Of a stretch of DNA of 64,000 nucleotides, positions 32,523-46,592 are shown in pieces. This stretch comes from Phoronis australis (lineage: Eukaryota; Phoronida; Phoronidae). The DNA is taken from contig NMRA01000078.1 in the NCBI GenBank assembly GCA_002633005.1, forward strand, positions 381,868-445,867, in the 5' to 3' direction. Position 1 is the first letter of the stretch. Each line of letters starts with the position of its first letter. The position numbers were made by a program, and so were the translations under genes. The notes under the pieces were generated by a model, which saw only the letters and a program-made list of their open reading frames with translations, was not told where the DNA came from and did not search any database.

Positions 32523-35500
32523 CTTGAGTCGTGATTCACAGAGCGATGGCCAGCAGACGACTAGACTGTGACTTCTTGAAGTCCGCGTTTATCTGATATC
32601 AAGTCATCGGACGGAAGTGCTGGAATATCAGTCAAACGAAATGTTAAATCTACAACGTAAATGTACTTACACTTATTCTGGGTAGGCCTAATGTAGTTTT
32701 CTAAATATCAAACAAGTGAATTTCGTCTGCATGAACTACGGTCTGCGTACACACACAAACACAAACAACAGGCTTACCTTTAAGAATTGTAATTTTTCAG
32801 AAAAACCTTTTACCCCATCACACTATTACAAATTGGCTCAATGTATTCGAGGGTTCGCTTTAAAACGTACTTTGTTTGACCGTTGCATGGACTTCGCGGC
32901 TGATGTTGTCAACTACGGTTCTGTCACTGTTCCGCTAAGTTAGAAATTTGCGCATATGACTGAGTTTTACGATTCGTTTGCGTCTCTTTCTTGGAGTTGT
33001 TTTTAGTGTGACTTAGTCGTCGAGTATTATAAGCATAACAATTGACAAGCAGTGTAAAACTATTCTATACCTCACTGAAGCGGGATCTTCACATCTGTGG
33101 ACATATGAGGGGCTTCTGTAAAGTTATAGAAGTCCGTGACGGTAGCGAACAAACAGCTGCTGTTGTGTTTTTTCTCTCCAATTGTTAGAAAGGACAACAA
33201 TACGTATGTATGGTTGACTAGTACGCTTCAAAACTGCATGCCGACGTGTGGGTTTAGCAATCTCCAAAGAAATCCCTAAACAAACAATCGGGTTGTCGAC
33301 ATGATACCGTAAAACATGAAAGAGGCTCTTCACCGCTGCTCAGAAGATTCGCTGATAAATGCTGTTTCAAATGGCAGCAACACACATAATGTACACAGAA
33401 CAAAATGATACAAAGTCCACTAAACACGTTGATAATTGCAGCCGCACTTGCTCAACACAGGTTCCTGTGTCTTGTAATGTGTTGATGACTTGACCGTGTG
33501 TCGAACGACAGGTTTATCGCTTCCTAATTGCCGTCCGAAGCATCTTAATAGAAGACTAAAGTTTTAACTAAACAGACTTCGAGCATTGGATTCGAGATAA
33601 TGCGAAATCTACCTGTCCCTAATGATTACAAGAAAGCCATCCAAAACACCATGCCGGATGAACTCCATCAGATGAAAACATCAACTCGCTCGCCAAATTT
33701 CCAGCATCGCGGCCGGTGAGCCAACCACACACATAGCGGCACACATATAGCGGGCCTTTTGGAAATCACACCGGACTTGAATAATTTCCAATGACAATAA
33801 AAGTTGTCATCTACGCTAAACTATACTGAAGTATGAAACCCACGCACGTTTAACTCAGACCTAAAAGGTGTTTTATATCGTTTGGGATGTGTGCCATAGC
33901 CTTGACTTAGACTATTACTGGTCGTTAGCTGAGATGATAAAACAAAAGTCAACATTACCTGCAAACACTGAGCATCTGTTATTAAACACGTGTAATCCGT
34001 TTGCCACACAATATATCCCACCTTCGATCTACGTGTGTATTACCTTGTGTACTCGATCTTCGGCACAACTTATATGAATGGGTAACGTTCAAAAGTCACG
34101 TGACAGGCGGTGTCGTGTCCGCCAACTGCTGTTCTTCACGGGTTTTCATTTTCCTGCTGAGAGAAATACCGATAAAAGCTAGCAGCGAGAGTGTTTATTT
34201 GTTCAAGTGATATGATACTTTGTTAGGAAAACCACTCGGCTTTGTTATTCAAGGAGAGAGTGAATGGTGAATGCACAATACACAACATGACCGAGATCAC
34301 TTTCACCTATCTGAACTTTCACCGCTAGTAAAGCCCAAATCACCCGCGGTTGACATTTTACCAAACGTCAATTTTCCGATTTTTGTTTTTCAACTTGTCT
34401 TGCTCAGTGTGACATTTCGTATATTTAAATTTGTCTGAGACTGTTCTATTAAAGAAAGTGATGGATTCTTTCTGATTTCGCGAGACAGATATCCATTAGT
34501 TCGTCTTCTTTCTTTTTCTTTTTTTGTTCTTCACCATCTCATTCTTCTTCATTTTCGTCGTCACCTTCTTCTTCATTTTCTTCTTTCTATAATCAGTTTT
34601 TGCGTAAAACATGCGATTTTAAATGACTTTAACTCTGCATACCGTAAGAGGACTATATTTTGGCAATAAAGAGATACAGTTCAGAGTCGAATTGTGTTCT
34701 CATTTGAGCGCCATTTTTGGAAGGAATAGGAAACATTTCTCAGTGATCACTTAAAAAAACCTACCTTTCACTAATGCATCAAAAATAACAAAGAATAGAA
34801 CGCAGCAAAAAATTTAACTTTAACTTTTTGTTCCAATCTTTGTTTTTATCTTTCATAGGTTTGCAAAAATTTAATGTTAAGGAAGAATTACTTTAATAAT
34901 GTTTACTTTGATGAGTGTTCTGACACAATAAATTTTCTCTTTCCTCTATTCCGGGTACTGTGTTCTACACAGAACTTTTAACATTACTCCCTGAACGACA
35001 TTAATCAACGTAGCAAAATCTTGCGGAACATTCTAAAGCAGTGATTTACAATTTATTATAAATCATTACGTATTCTCTTGTAAAATGAAAAATGGCCAAA
35101 CCGTCATACCCGGAGCACTTAGAGGGTGAATAAATCACCTCGCGTCGTTCAGATGTTATCTAGGGACTATCTTGTCCGTCGAGTAATGACCCTTAAGTTG
35201 GAATGTCATTAGAGTGTTTGTTTACAAGTTCATGAGTGGAGCAGTGTCGGCGTCCTGTCGAAAGACCATTGACGAGGATTACGTAACGGAAAGCTAAGCA
35301 ACTACTTACGGCTCGATTTGATTTTGCGACCACAAAGCTCAATTGTTCACATTCAAAGGGTGCCTTATGCGACAGTCAATGGCTAATAGGATGTTAAACG
35401 AATTTATACTTGAAATGAGATTTAGTAGTGGACAGGTGTGAACAAAATCTTCATTTTGAACACATTCTTCGTTGCATCAATACAATATAACCATTTTGTT

Positions 35501-36118
35501 GATAACTTCAATTTGCTTAAATGTTCATAGTGGACGAATAAACGTTTGAGCTTGGCCGTCGTCGATTATATAATCAACATAGCTTGAGGTGATAATTACA
35601 CGTACAAACGTTTTTAACACGAATATTTTCATTCCTTCAAAACAAATGAAGTGGTGCACAAACGATTCGAGTTACTTACTAAGTTTCACCTCAGATAGGT
35701 TTCACGTGCGCGACAAACAATGAGCATTCGCTTCTGCCTCGTGTGACGTCACAAAATGACCGCACTCGTCAAGGACTGGCTGAAAAATGTAGGCAGATTC
35801 ATTTTTGAAATGGGCACATTATAGCCTCTCACTTTTCTCAGGGTTGCGCCGCTCATTCCTATATGTCACAATCCAACACTTTACGACTGATACCTCGCAC
35901 CACAAACCTGTTTTGTAATCCGAGCTGAAGCAAACTTCAAGCAGATGCGCCAACTCACGAGTTTCCTGAACTAACCAGTTACATAACAAGCCAAATTAGT
36001 TGCAACACAATCTTCCATAATATACGCAATAAAGTTGAGTCCATTCGTAGAATTAGTATTTGTAACACTAATATATAACGGGACCGGGAAACAGAATTTA
36101 TTGAAGTATATTTATTGG
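32523..36118. other. WIF1 upstream region and intergenic stretch
   Basis: Presumed WIF1 5' region. No core promoter motif stands out. A pyrimidine-rich tract at about 34497-34590 (TTCTTC-type) is the only simple sequence. A GTTGCGCCGCTCAT segment near 35845 resembles an end of the GGCGGCGC repeat. Confidence 0.4.
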
Positions 36119-38857
36119 AGTATTTTAGAAAAATATCAGCTTTCCCCGTTCTTCCCACTTACACGGCCAGCTGAGAGGATGTAAATTACTATCGTCAAGC
36201 ACGTACAAAGTCAATCAACAGATTTGTAATAAACGATTACACGTGTACATTTTGCAGCAAGGTATGTACAATAGATGGTTGTATGTCTAAAACACTAGGC
36301 TTTTGTCTTGTATAACACGTGATCTAGTGAGATCTAGTACATAGCCAAAGTCGAGTTCAAAAGCTATCTCGCGGCGAGAAAAATCGAGCCAAAATCATGA
36401 ACTCTCTCTGGAACTACACGGCGGTATCTCGTGGAATCTCGAGAGATCTTGCTTTTCTAGCGACCAGAGACGCTAGCGTTACTGAACGCGACTGCATGAT
36501 AACCATCTGAACCTATCTTGCCGACTAGCAGAGACCCTTCACCGGTGGTCAGCGGCGCATGCGTAAGCAGATCACAACAGTGGGTCTATATGCTTTCTCG
36601 CCTCTCAGACATTTATTTTTTTGTTCGTGGACGTACCAACCATACTCCAGCGCATCATTCCCTGCCCGCAGTGCCACTTCCCCGCTTTTGGACAAAACCT
36701 CGTTGATCGCAGCTGAACTATTTCGTTGCTATTTCATTTCATTCAATGAATAGTTTAAATATCTTAAAATCAAAAAAGCCATTCTCTCTACATGTCTAAT
36801 GCGAATTTAATCCACTATCAATAATCAAGCTCATCGAACCCTGGCACTACGAACACAACCGACATCTATTGTTGAGCGCAAAGTGAGATCAATCACATTT
36901 TCATTGTATCATAACCATTGTCAATACACGTAAATTAATTTGTTTTTGTTTTCATTTTTATAACTTAAAGGTAGCAGTTGTGCAATGGTTTGTTCAAACG
37001 AATCATCGAGAATTGGCGAAGTTGTGGTTTTATGTAGATACTTTTCATAGTTAGTACATAGAGATTTTATCAGCTTGTAAATGAAGTGGATCGAGAGAAT
37101 GAAACGGAACGTGAGGGCACTGAATAGCTTATGTGAGAGCAGGGTTGGTCCGTCCACGAGCAAAGAAATATTTCCGCTAAAAACGTGACAGGTGGAGGGG
37201 AGTAATTAAGCGTTTGCGAGAGAGGAATGGCATACGCGAGGGGAAGTTTTGCGTGCGCGAACGTGGCCTCCGGTGAAATGAAGGTGCCATTACTAGACAC
37301 CTACCACAATTAAATTTACGTTAGATACTATATATTCACTTTTTTAGTATAGCTATGCCGGTTTGAAGGCTCATCCTACAAAAATAGTGACAGGAAAACA
37401 TTGAACTGTTTTTGATTACATTTCTCCCATAGGCCATCTAGTCTGTTTTGCTCCTGGGTTTCGCGTGGCATTCTATTGTATCCGGGTTATTNAGTATTTT
37501 AGAAAAATATCAGCTTTCCCCGTTCTTCCCACTTACACGGCCAGCTGAGAGGATGTAAATTACTATCGTCAAGCACGTACAGATTTGTAATAAACGATTA
37601 CACGTGTACATTTTGCAGCAAGGTAGGTACAATAGATGGTTGTATGTCTAAAACACTAGGCTTTTGTCTTGTATAACACGTGATCTAGTGAGATCTAGAA
37701 CATAGCCAAAGTCGAGTTCAAAAGCTATCTCGCGGGGAGAAAAATCGAGCCAAAATCATGAACTCTCTGGAACTACACGGCGGTATCTCGCGGAATCTCG
37801 AGAGATCTTGCTTTTCTAGCGACCAGAGACGCTAGCGTTACTGAACGCGACTGCATGATAACCATCTGAACCTATCTTGCCGACTAGCAGAGATCCTTCA
37901 CCGGTGGTCAGCGGCGCATGCGTAAGCGGATCACAACAGTGGGTCTATATGCTTTCTCGCCTCTCAGACATTTATTACTTGTTTTTTTGTTCGTGGACGT
38001 ACCAACCATACTCCTGCGCATCATTCCCTGCCCGCAGTGCCACTTCCCCGCTTTTGTACAAAACCTCGTTGATCGCTGCTGAACTATTTCGTTGCTATTT
38101 CATTTCATTCAATGAATAGTTTAAATATCTTAAAATCAAAAAAGCCATTCTCTCTACATGTCTAATGCGAATTTAATCCACTATCAATAATCAAGCTCAT
38201 GGAACCCTGGCACTACGAACACAACCGACATCTATTGTTGAGCGCAAAGTGAGATCAATCACATTTTCATTGTATCATAACCATTGTCAATACACGTAAA
38301 TTAATTTGTTTTTGTTTTCATTTTTATAACTTAAAGGTAGCAGTTGTGCAATGGTTTGTTCAAACGAATCATCGAGAATTGGCGAAGTTGTGGTTTTATG
38401 TAGATACATTTCATAGTTAGTACATAGAGATTTTATCAGCTTGTAAATGAAGTGGATCGAGAGAATGAAACGGAACGTGAGGGCACTGAATAGCTTATGT
38501 GAGAGCAGGGTTGGTCCGTCCACGAGCAAAGAAATATTTCCGCTAAAAACGTGACAGGTGGAGGGGAGTAATTAAGCGTTTGCGAGAGAGGAATGGCATA
38601 CGCGAGGGGAAGTTTTGCGTGCGCGAACCTGGCCTCCGGTGAAATGTAGGTGCCATTACTAGACACCTACCACAATTAAATTTACGTTAGATACTATATA
38701 TTCACTTTTTTAGTATGGCTATGCCGGTTTGAAGGCTCATCCTACAAAAATAATGACAGGAAAACATTGAACTGTTTTTGATTACATTTCTCCCACAGGC
38801 CATCTAGTCTGTTTTGCTCCTGGGTTTCGCGTGGCATTCTATTGTATCCGGGTTATT
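36119..38857. repeat. Near-identical 1.37 kb direct duplication around one N
   Basis: Copy 1 36119-37491 and copy 2 37493-38857 are joined by a single N at 37492. They differ by a few substitutions and small indels, for example a 12-bp CAAAGTCAATCA-type indel near 36208 and a 3-bp indel near 37980. No coding content is convincing. This is best explained as two alleles in tandem. Confidence 0.85.
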
Positions 38858-41799
38858 TGTTTACCCAAAAAGCAATTTTCGGGATAACTTGTGTGAAATT
38901 CAGTCTTATCTCATCTAAGCGAAGCGTTTGATCGAGGTTACATACCATATTTCACTTTAAAACTCGCCTAATTGATTGTGACAAACGAACGCAATCTGTT
39001 GCCTATCTCGTGTCAAGGATAATTTTAAAACAATATCTGATTCACGGTCGCTGGAGTCGCCGTAATGAGCTGTTGATTTTTATCCGTCTATGATTAACGA
39101 AGATTCTAATTGCCTCTTCGATCACGTGGCTAGAGAATTTTGATAGTCTGATTGTATGTGATCGTCTGCTTCCATGGCGCATGCAAGGCCGCCGCCTGGT
39201 GTCTGATTACATAAAAGATGCTGATTCACACTTCAGCTTCCAAGATAGAGCACGAACATGGTTTGGAAGGCACTCGCCCCCTGACACGGGGTTAGGTTTG
39301 CGTTCTATGGGTGTGGGACTTGAAGCAAACTACACCCTAGACACGAACTTGTGGCATATAATGACGATTAAAACCAATCGGCCTCCGGGCCTGAGTTCGT
39401 GGAACGACATTCCATGCATCCTCAGACAATAAGTTAAATTATTTTACCAAATGATCTCTGGCGCTGGGGAAAATTAGACCGGGTTCTTCTTCCGTTCATG
39501 TGCGTACTCACACGTGACACGCACAAAGCGCGCAGTTAGGTTGACAAAGAAACCCAATATTAAGATAATTTGACAAAGTATGTGGGTAATGTAATTTTTG
39601 AAGAATGTACAAATAAAGTCATCGTTTGTCATCCGAATCCCAATCCACGTTTTCTCATCAAAACAAACTATAACAGATCTAGACAATGATTAGAATTAAA
39701 AATGCATGCAACAATGATGAATCACAAGGTGTGCGCAACAGGTCAGCAAAGAATTATTCCTGCAGTCCAACCCCTACAACTCTAACGATAGACGTTTTAC
39801 AAAGTACCGCATCCACTGATACCTTTAATTGTACGGATAGAGTTATACGTACCAGGCCAGTTCTGAAGCATACGAGTTCATCATTTCTAATCTGAATAAG
39901 AAACAATGAAGACGAAACAAGTTTTGTTATGCTACCATAAGCAGCCAAAATCCGAAGTTGATTTTTGAGAATAGGTGCAGTTTTTTTTATTAGAAGACGG
40001 CTTGAAATCGTCCTTTTTTAATAAAGACATAATAAATTTTGTTATTCTGTGTTTCTCCTCAAAGACAAATTGAGTTTTCGTACCAAAAAGGACTCACAAA
40101 ACTCGATATTCGGTCGTGAAGTCTCAAAATATTTCATTGTCACAGACAGCGTCACGGGCGTGATCAACAATGGATTAAAACAGTTTACAAAAAGCCAAGC
40201 CTGAACTTCATCACCACCACCACACCATACTCCAGTCACCGCATCCGGTGAAACACACTTTGTTTTTGTTTGAGCATTTTTTCATGAGACACCTGGTCGA
40301 GCGCGCCTCCATAACTTATTCGAATGTTCAAACATTTCACCAGTCATTCTCGGCAACTGGAAATAGACATGAATCATGTTGTTACAGGGTGCAGTAAAAC
40401 GTTAACAGCACCCAACATAAGAAACTAAATACGACATGAAAACAATACTTTATCATTAATTTGTGATCTTTGAAGCACTTCCCACTTCTTGCTTAGTAAA
40501 ACGTAAAATCAAGAAAAATGCTGATCGAGGCTACTAGTAGGTGCGCAAAAGTTTCCTTACGGTTTCTATGTTCTAAGCATCATGGGTGGCGCCGCAATGA
40601 AAAAAATGGGGGGCTATAGCCCCCCCAGCCTCCAATGGTCCATAAGCATTCTTTGTAACAGTGTAAATAACAGTTCGTTGTGAAGAACAATGTATGATGA
40701 TTTTGCAATGGGAAATTCTGGAGAGCGTTTATTAGACCAAGTTTTTGGCCAGAAAAGCAAGACCAGTCTCGCACGACTTCGCAAAATCACGCGAGTGAAA
40801 TGCAAGGAGTGGTTCGCAAGTATGCGAAATGGCAGCCACTGAAGTGGTTGGTTGGTGAGGTTCAAGTGTTGAAAAAACAACAGAAGCAAATGACAGGGTG
40901 TCCACCTTTTTCTTTGTTTGTGACAGTACAGAGACGCTGTCTATATCAACTTTTGTTACATTGTTGTATAACTGTATTACCATTTTGACCTTAAAAATGT
41001 TCCTTTTTGGGGAAAAGGTTTCAAAGTCAATTAATGTTCAGCTCATGTCTCTTTGTTGAAACTCATTGCACAGCAAATATGTTTGAATTAATTTTGCAAT
41101 GAAAAAATGGTAGAGTAGGCAACTTAGAAGTGAATGCGGACAATTCGTAATATTCAAAATTAATATTAATATTAACTGCCACATTAGATAGCTATAGTCA
41201 CCTGTTTTCAACTTAGTTTACAGAAGCCGATGATTTTTCGTTGCGGAAGTTTTGAGAGTCGTATGAACGCCATTTCTCACATTACCTGGAAAACGGTTAC
41301 GACACGATTTAGTCTAGTTAATATCACTGAGTACGTATTTGTTTATATTACATCGGCAAATTACAAAGTAGAGCAAAGTAAAAATTCATACGCCTTACAT
41401 TTCATCGTCTGCAAAACACCAAACGAATGTCCACGTCCATTCAAACAGAGACGAACCCCAACACAAGAAACGCTGCGAGCCAGTCCAGCTGTGCTGTCTC
41501 AAGGTCAGTTCAGTGCTCACGCGCGGGGAAGCCTTGCTGACTTACTTATAAATTTTTTTAAGTTTTAATATTACAACTTCAAAGACTATTACTTAGATTC
41601 TAACTTGAATGTTTGGTACGAAAGCTGAATGCAATTTACAACTGTTAAGCTTAAAATAAAGCTATTAACAAAAAGTAACTGAATTACTTTACGTTGCGCA
41701 AGCGTGTTTTTACAAAAAAATGCCTCATGTGGTTGAAAGTTTTAGATACGTTGAGTTTTTCGGCAAAAAAGATCGTTTTTACGGTTCATGTGGGAAAAC
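38858..41799. other. Non-coding stretch, nothing identified
   Basis: Frames at 39181-39432 and 41230-41568 carry no recognisable domain. One monomeric GGCGGCGC repeat lies within (listed separately). Confidence 0.4.
40581..40644. repeat. GGCGGCGC repeat, single half-unit
   Basis: CATGGGTGGCGCCGCAATGA, then GGGGGGCTATAGCCCCCCC and CCAATGGTCC. This is the half-unit of the family in inverse orientation to the dimers at 9350 and 24821. Confidence 0.6.
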
Positions 41800-41885
41800 A
41801 AATCCTGCACTCGTCTCGGGTTTATGACAAAACCTCGAAATTTCCAAGAGGGTTTTGCCCATGTCATAAACCTGAGATTCGTGTA
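41800..41885. repeat. Short imperfect inverted repeat
   Basis: Arms CTCGTCTCGGGTTTATGACA and the inverse of TGTCATAAACCTGAGATTCG, with AAAACC/GGTTTT also pairing around CTCGAAATTTCCAAGAG. Confidence 0.6.
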
Positions 41886-42434
41886 GAATTCTCCATTAAT
41901 CAATCGTTTCTACCGGTTTGACAGTCCTTCTCTAGCCCAGAAACCATTCCCGGCGGCACAGATTAATAGACGGGCAGTGATCCTACTAGCTGATCGTCTC
42001 AAAACGTCAGCCCTGCAACTAACGCCCCAGTTCGGAGGCCGGGCGAAGCTGCCTGTCGTCGGTTACAGTCAGTCACGGCAACTTTCAGATATTATAAACA
42101 GTAAGAGCCATGGTAAGGCGTCTAAAGCAAATTTCTACACAGGGCGTAATTTGCTTTCCCAAAGCATCGTCATTGCGTTCCTATATTTGAATTGAAACTC
42201 GGTGGTGACAAATCCGCACACCTGAAATTCCCTTTCTGGACAAACTGTTCCTGAAACGCAAGCAACTTTAGCCTGGACATAACCAATAACGCACGGATCG
42301 AAATTTTCCTCAAATTTAAAATCCATGTCTTACCTGTGTAAGGAACAAGAGAAGAAACCCGATTTCATAAGCGTATCCGGCAGTCACTGTAATTTTGTCT
42401 TAAAAGCACGGGTTTATTGTTAGGCTGCTACTTC

Positions 42435-42683
42435 CAGTGGCGGATTTTGGGGGGCAAGCCCCACAAAAATTCTGATACCATTTGGCAGTTCGGGGTGCGA
42501 ATTTCTGATTAGCATATACGTGCACCCAGGGGGGATCGGGGGAGTTTTTTTAGTAATAAGATCCACAAACACAAAAATTCGAGACTTGGCATCCCTACAT
42601 TTTAGGCTGGGCGCGCGCATGTGGCGAAAATCTGTTATTCCTGTGTCCTTGCTCCCCAACTCAAAATCCTTGATCCGCTCCTG
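42435..42683. mobile_element. CAGTGGCGGAT-type MITE
   Basis: CAGTGGCGGATTTTGGGG at the left; CAAAATCCTTGATCCGCTCC then TGG at the right. No coding capacity. Confidence 0.6.
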
Positions 42684-43491
42684 GCTTCTGTCCACATTTT
42701 TTGTCGTTAGGCTACTACTAGAAAGTCATATTAAACTCTACATTTCATGAACTCTGCATGTAGCCCGGCGATTAGGCATTTATAAGAATGTGATAAGTGT
42801 GGAACGGCCGACATTCGGTAACTGAAGAGCGCTGCTGGCAGTCGGCTGTATCGCCATCTATCAACCGTTGGAGTAACCATACGAAACTTGACAACATGAT
42901 GTTCAGGCGTTCTGTCACCTGAAGTCTACCCATTCCATACACCAGTTGCATGTGGCCGTTTCAACGGCATGTACCAAAGAGCACGAAGGGAACGGTCTCG
43001 CTTGTTGAGTTTGTACGAAAATGAGTGAAAGGATAGAAGAACCTCGTGGAAAGCAAAGTAGAGCACTGATGAAGTTAACCACATTCAAAATTTCTAAAAT
43101 AAAAAATTCTAAACCGTAAATCCATCGCAGCGCCCTCTCTTGAGAAATATTCTCCGGTTCATGTCTGGAGTGAAACCTTTGGTGTTTTTAAGAGGGTGGT
43201 TATCACTTCAGATTACCCATGATAACGTAGTGGGCCAAATGAAACAAAATGACGGCTCCAACCCCACGATTCACCATCCTGTTGATTTATGCCATATTTC
43301 TATTTAAAGCCCCATATCATCCTGTTTAGCTGGCTAAAAATGATTGAAATCAAATTAGGCCTTTTACTCTGTTTACATACCGATATAATTTGTTTTGTTG
43401 AACAGGTGGTTTAGCAATTATCAAAGTAAGCCTCACATCACAGCACTTAGGTTAAAGCTACATTGCGCTTCGTTTAGCAAGTTGAAAAACA

Positions 43492-43563
43492 GAAATCAAA
43501 TGAGACCTTTTACCGGAAATCAAATGAAACCTTTTACCGGAAATCAAATAAGACCTTTTACCC
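43492..43563. repeat. Tandem repeat, 3 x 24 bp
   Basis: Unit GAAATCAAATGAGACCTTTT plus ACCG, three copies with three substitutions. Confidence 0.9.
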
Positions 43564-44277
43564 TGACAAAATCATTCTCATAATATTCCTTATCATGACA
43601 GGATTTCCCATCCTGATCCATTAACGACAAGAACATCGAAACCATTAGTGACTCAAGAACACGCTTCAGAGTTTATTGGTATTGGCCAACCCTAAAATGA
43701 GGCCTGTACACGTCGCCACTGACATGAGTTAGTAAAGGAAATAGACTCTCCATTACGGAATGGAATGTCACGAAAACAATTTTTACGACGATAAAACGTC
43801 TCATTTGATGTTCGTTTTTCAACCAGAAAAACAGTGCAAAATGCAGCTTAAATCTAATTACCGCAGTGTATGACTTGCTAACAATTGCTAAACCAGCTCT
43901 TTGAACAAAACAAATTAAGGCTCTTCATGAACAATCTGGTAAGGCTAACAACCACACTTGGTTTTACTCACAATATGTACACCATCTGAGACAACCTGCA
44001 TTCAATCTCCGACTCAAAAATTAGTGACAAAAGAAAGACACAATGGTATTAAAAATTATCAACTTTACTTCCACAAGAGACAGAGTCACTCTGAATCTAA
44101 ATGTCCACATTCCAGTGTTACAGCGACCTCACTAGCCACAGTCGACATGACATCGCCAAATTTCCTCATTGGTAATAACTCGTTCCAGCGATCTTACCAC
44201 TGTGGGTCACGCATTAAGGAAACACCACTTCAAACAATCAGGACTTGGAATCACCAACGACAAAAAAGAGGAAAATT

Positions 44278-44505
44278 TTCCAGGTGACATATCATTCCAC
44301 AAATAAATAAGCTTGTGTGATAGAAATATTAGTTTGTTGCAAAATTTAAGTGAAATAAACATTTTTGCATGAATAAAGTCAACATAATGATAAAAAGAGA
44401 CGCAAAAGCGGAAACTGGAAATCAATAGGAAAACGAAACCAAAAAGAGGAAATCCTCTTAAAAGTGGAAAATTCCAAGCCCTGAACAATAACGTACAATG
44501 CTGTA
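44278..44505. repeat. Dispersed repeat, copy 1
   Basis: Starts CCAGGTGACATATCATTC and ends GTGGAAAATTCCAAGCCCTG. The inverse strand of 58690-58917 shares the same order of words (CAAATA, GAATAAAGTC, GGAAACTGGAAA, CCAAAAAGAGGAAAT). No coding capacity. Confidence 0.7.
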
Positions 44506-45540
44506 GGAGTCGCAACTGAAGACCCCAGCCCTAAAACTAGTGCGTCACCAGCACTATACGCTGCTCAATACATGGACATTACAAGCTGTACTAGTGACCA
44601 AATGCCACACTGTCCCTCTAATCCACAACAACTCGCACTGTATCCATGTTCTCTTTACACTAGTATTGTCTCATCAGCAGATACTATCCTTGCAACACAA
44701 TTAAACATACTTAACAAATGAGCAACTCAGATTTTTCAATATTCTGCAACAATTCCAGACAGTGCATTCTTAGTAACCATAGAAACGTGCCCCCTGTTAA
44801 GCCTCACATAAACCATGGATTTTAGTAAAAAATCTTAATTTATTCAATGCTCACATGTCTACTCACCTTTGAAATGTTTTCACACAGAAGGAATGCTTCT
44901 GCGACCGCTACAAATTTGAAAAATATATTCTGTTTTCACTTGTTGATAATTAAGAAAATATTTGAAGAAAGCAGAAACACCCAATCACAAACTTACAGCA
45001 ATTACAAACCCACCTTCCTTCACAAAAAACTTCGGATTCAAACCAGTTACCATCATGAAATTAGAATCAAATTGTAGCGGCCATTTTCCTAGTCACACAA
45101 CTGCACTGAGAAATCTATCAGCTACATTGCTAGTGTGCGTATATAACATTGCATGCTCTGTAGCCAATCACTAGACTTTCACTAGCGTTATTTTACGTGA
45201 TCTCACCAAACACAAAAGAAACTAGACTTTCGGAACGCATCCTAATAACAATTTTGACTTAAGCACCATAAATACACACATGGTCCAAATATGTGAGGCC
45301 ACAAACACGTGTCTAATTATAATGTCCACACCTTCCAGTATTACTCTATGTACTAATGTCCAGTACCCTTAGGTGTTCAGTAGTTTCTGAAATAAAGAGC
45401 AATGAAAATAATCGAATACGTATAAGTTATTGTTTCATCCGAAATAGAGCTGTAACAAAATTTCAAAAGGTAAAAGTTCACTTGAAGAGTTACCTAATCA
45501 AATGCACATAAAACAAAATTTTAGAAGCTGCATCAGTATA
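44506..45540. other. Non-coding stretch
   Basis: The missing last exon of MIC19 may lie in 42-46.9 kb, but I could not place it. Confidence 0.35.
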
Positions 45541-45625
45541 TGTGTGTATGTATGTATGTGTGTGCTCGTATGTATGTATGTATGTATGCGTGTATGTGTG
45601 GGTGTATGTATATGAGTATATATGT
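45541..45625. repeat. (GTAT)n-like microsatellite
   Basis: Interrupted GTAT/GTGT units. Confidence 0.9.
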
Positions 45626-45712
45626 ATTTTGATACTACCTATTTCATTCCACATCAGTAATTCATTAAGTTCTGATTGAAAAGAGGTTTTTCATGGTCTC
45701 GGTGAAAGTACG

Positions 45713-46066
45713 TTGTAAGTGAAATCAACTTACTCGCAGACCTTGGAGTTGGAGTTTGAACGTTTCGAACTCTGTGCTCTACATCTCGGCATATCCGGCC
45801 ACACTGTATGTGACAAACATGCCAAAATACTGGCAAAGAAGGAAGATCAAATAGTCAAAATATATAAAAACCAAAAAGCCTACCATGAACCGGGACCAAG
45901 GTCTACAACTCCCACCGATAGATGACGCTATATTACTTCCGGGTAACATAAGGACAGGAAATCAGGACGCCCCCCTACCAGCCGTTGAAAAAGAACTGTA
46001 GAGCACAGTTCGAAACGTTCGTACTCCAACTCCAAGGTCTACGAGTAAGTTGATTTCACTTACAAC
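45713..46066. mobile_element. Fold-back element with about 70-bp inverted ends
   Basis: Left TTGTAAGTGAAATCAACTTA then GACCTTGGAGTTGGAG and GTTTCGAACT; the right arm is the same series inverted, ending AGTTGATTTCACTTACAA. The flanks carry a longer near-direct repeat (TTAAGTTCTGATTGAAAA at 45665 and TTAAGTTCTGATTCAAAA at 46071), so the insertion unit may be about 400 bp. Confidence 0.7.
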
Positions 46067-46592
46067 ACATTTAAGTTCTGATTCAAAAACTTTGATTACT
46101 GTAACAGTTACCAGAGGCAACCAGAAATTGTTTTCATAGTCATAACTAAACATTCAATCACTCTCAAAAAAAGAGAAAACATTCACTTAAAAGTTAGTGT
46201 TACCTCAAAATAAATAGTAATAGTTACTCATAAGTGTCTTGCATTTTGAAAGCCAGCTTTCTCCACAAAAGAACAGGCATCAAACTGGTTCTCAAAATGA
46301 AAGACCCTATAAGCTACTATAATTGACCAATAAATATTATAACACAGTGTCAGACAAATGCAGCAAGGGAAAAGGGCTGCAGTGGATATTTTTTTTGATC
46401 ATAATTTAACAAAAAAGATTTTTATATGAATTCATACGAATGATATGATATAAATGGTTGATAAGGATTCATATTAAAGGCTGCAAAGTTTATCCTCAAT
46501 TGTCGTAATTCATACGATTTCTTATCACCGACCAATGATAAATCGTGCTATGAACCATGGCCAGAATGACAACAGACAAGTGTCCGTTCATT

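Noticed and set aside
36518-38666. Pairs of similar short ORFs on both strands in the duplicated 37-38 kb region
   Set aside because: They arise from fold-back repeat arms and are doubled by the assembly. No domain or coding bias is seen.
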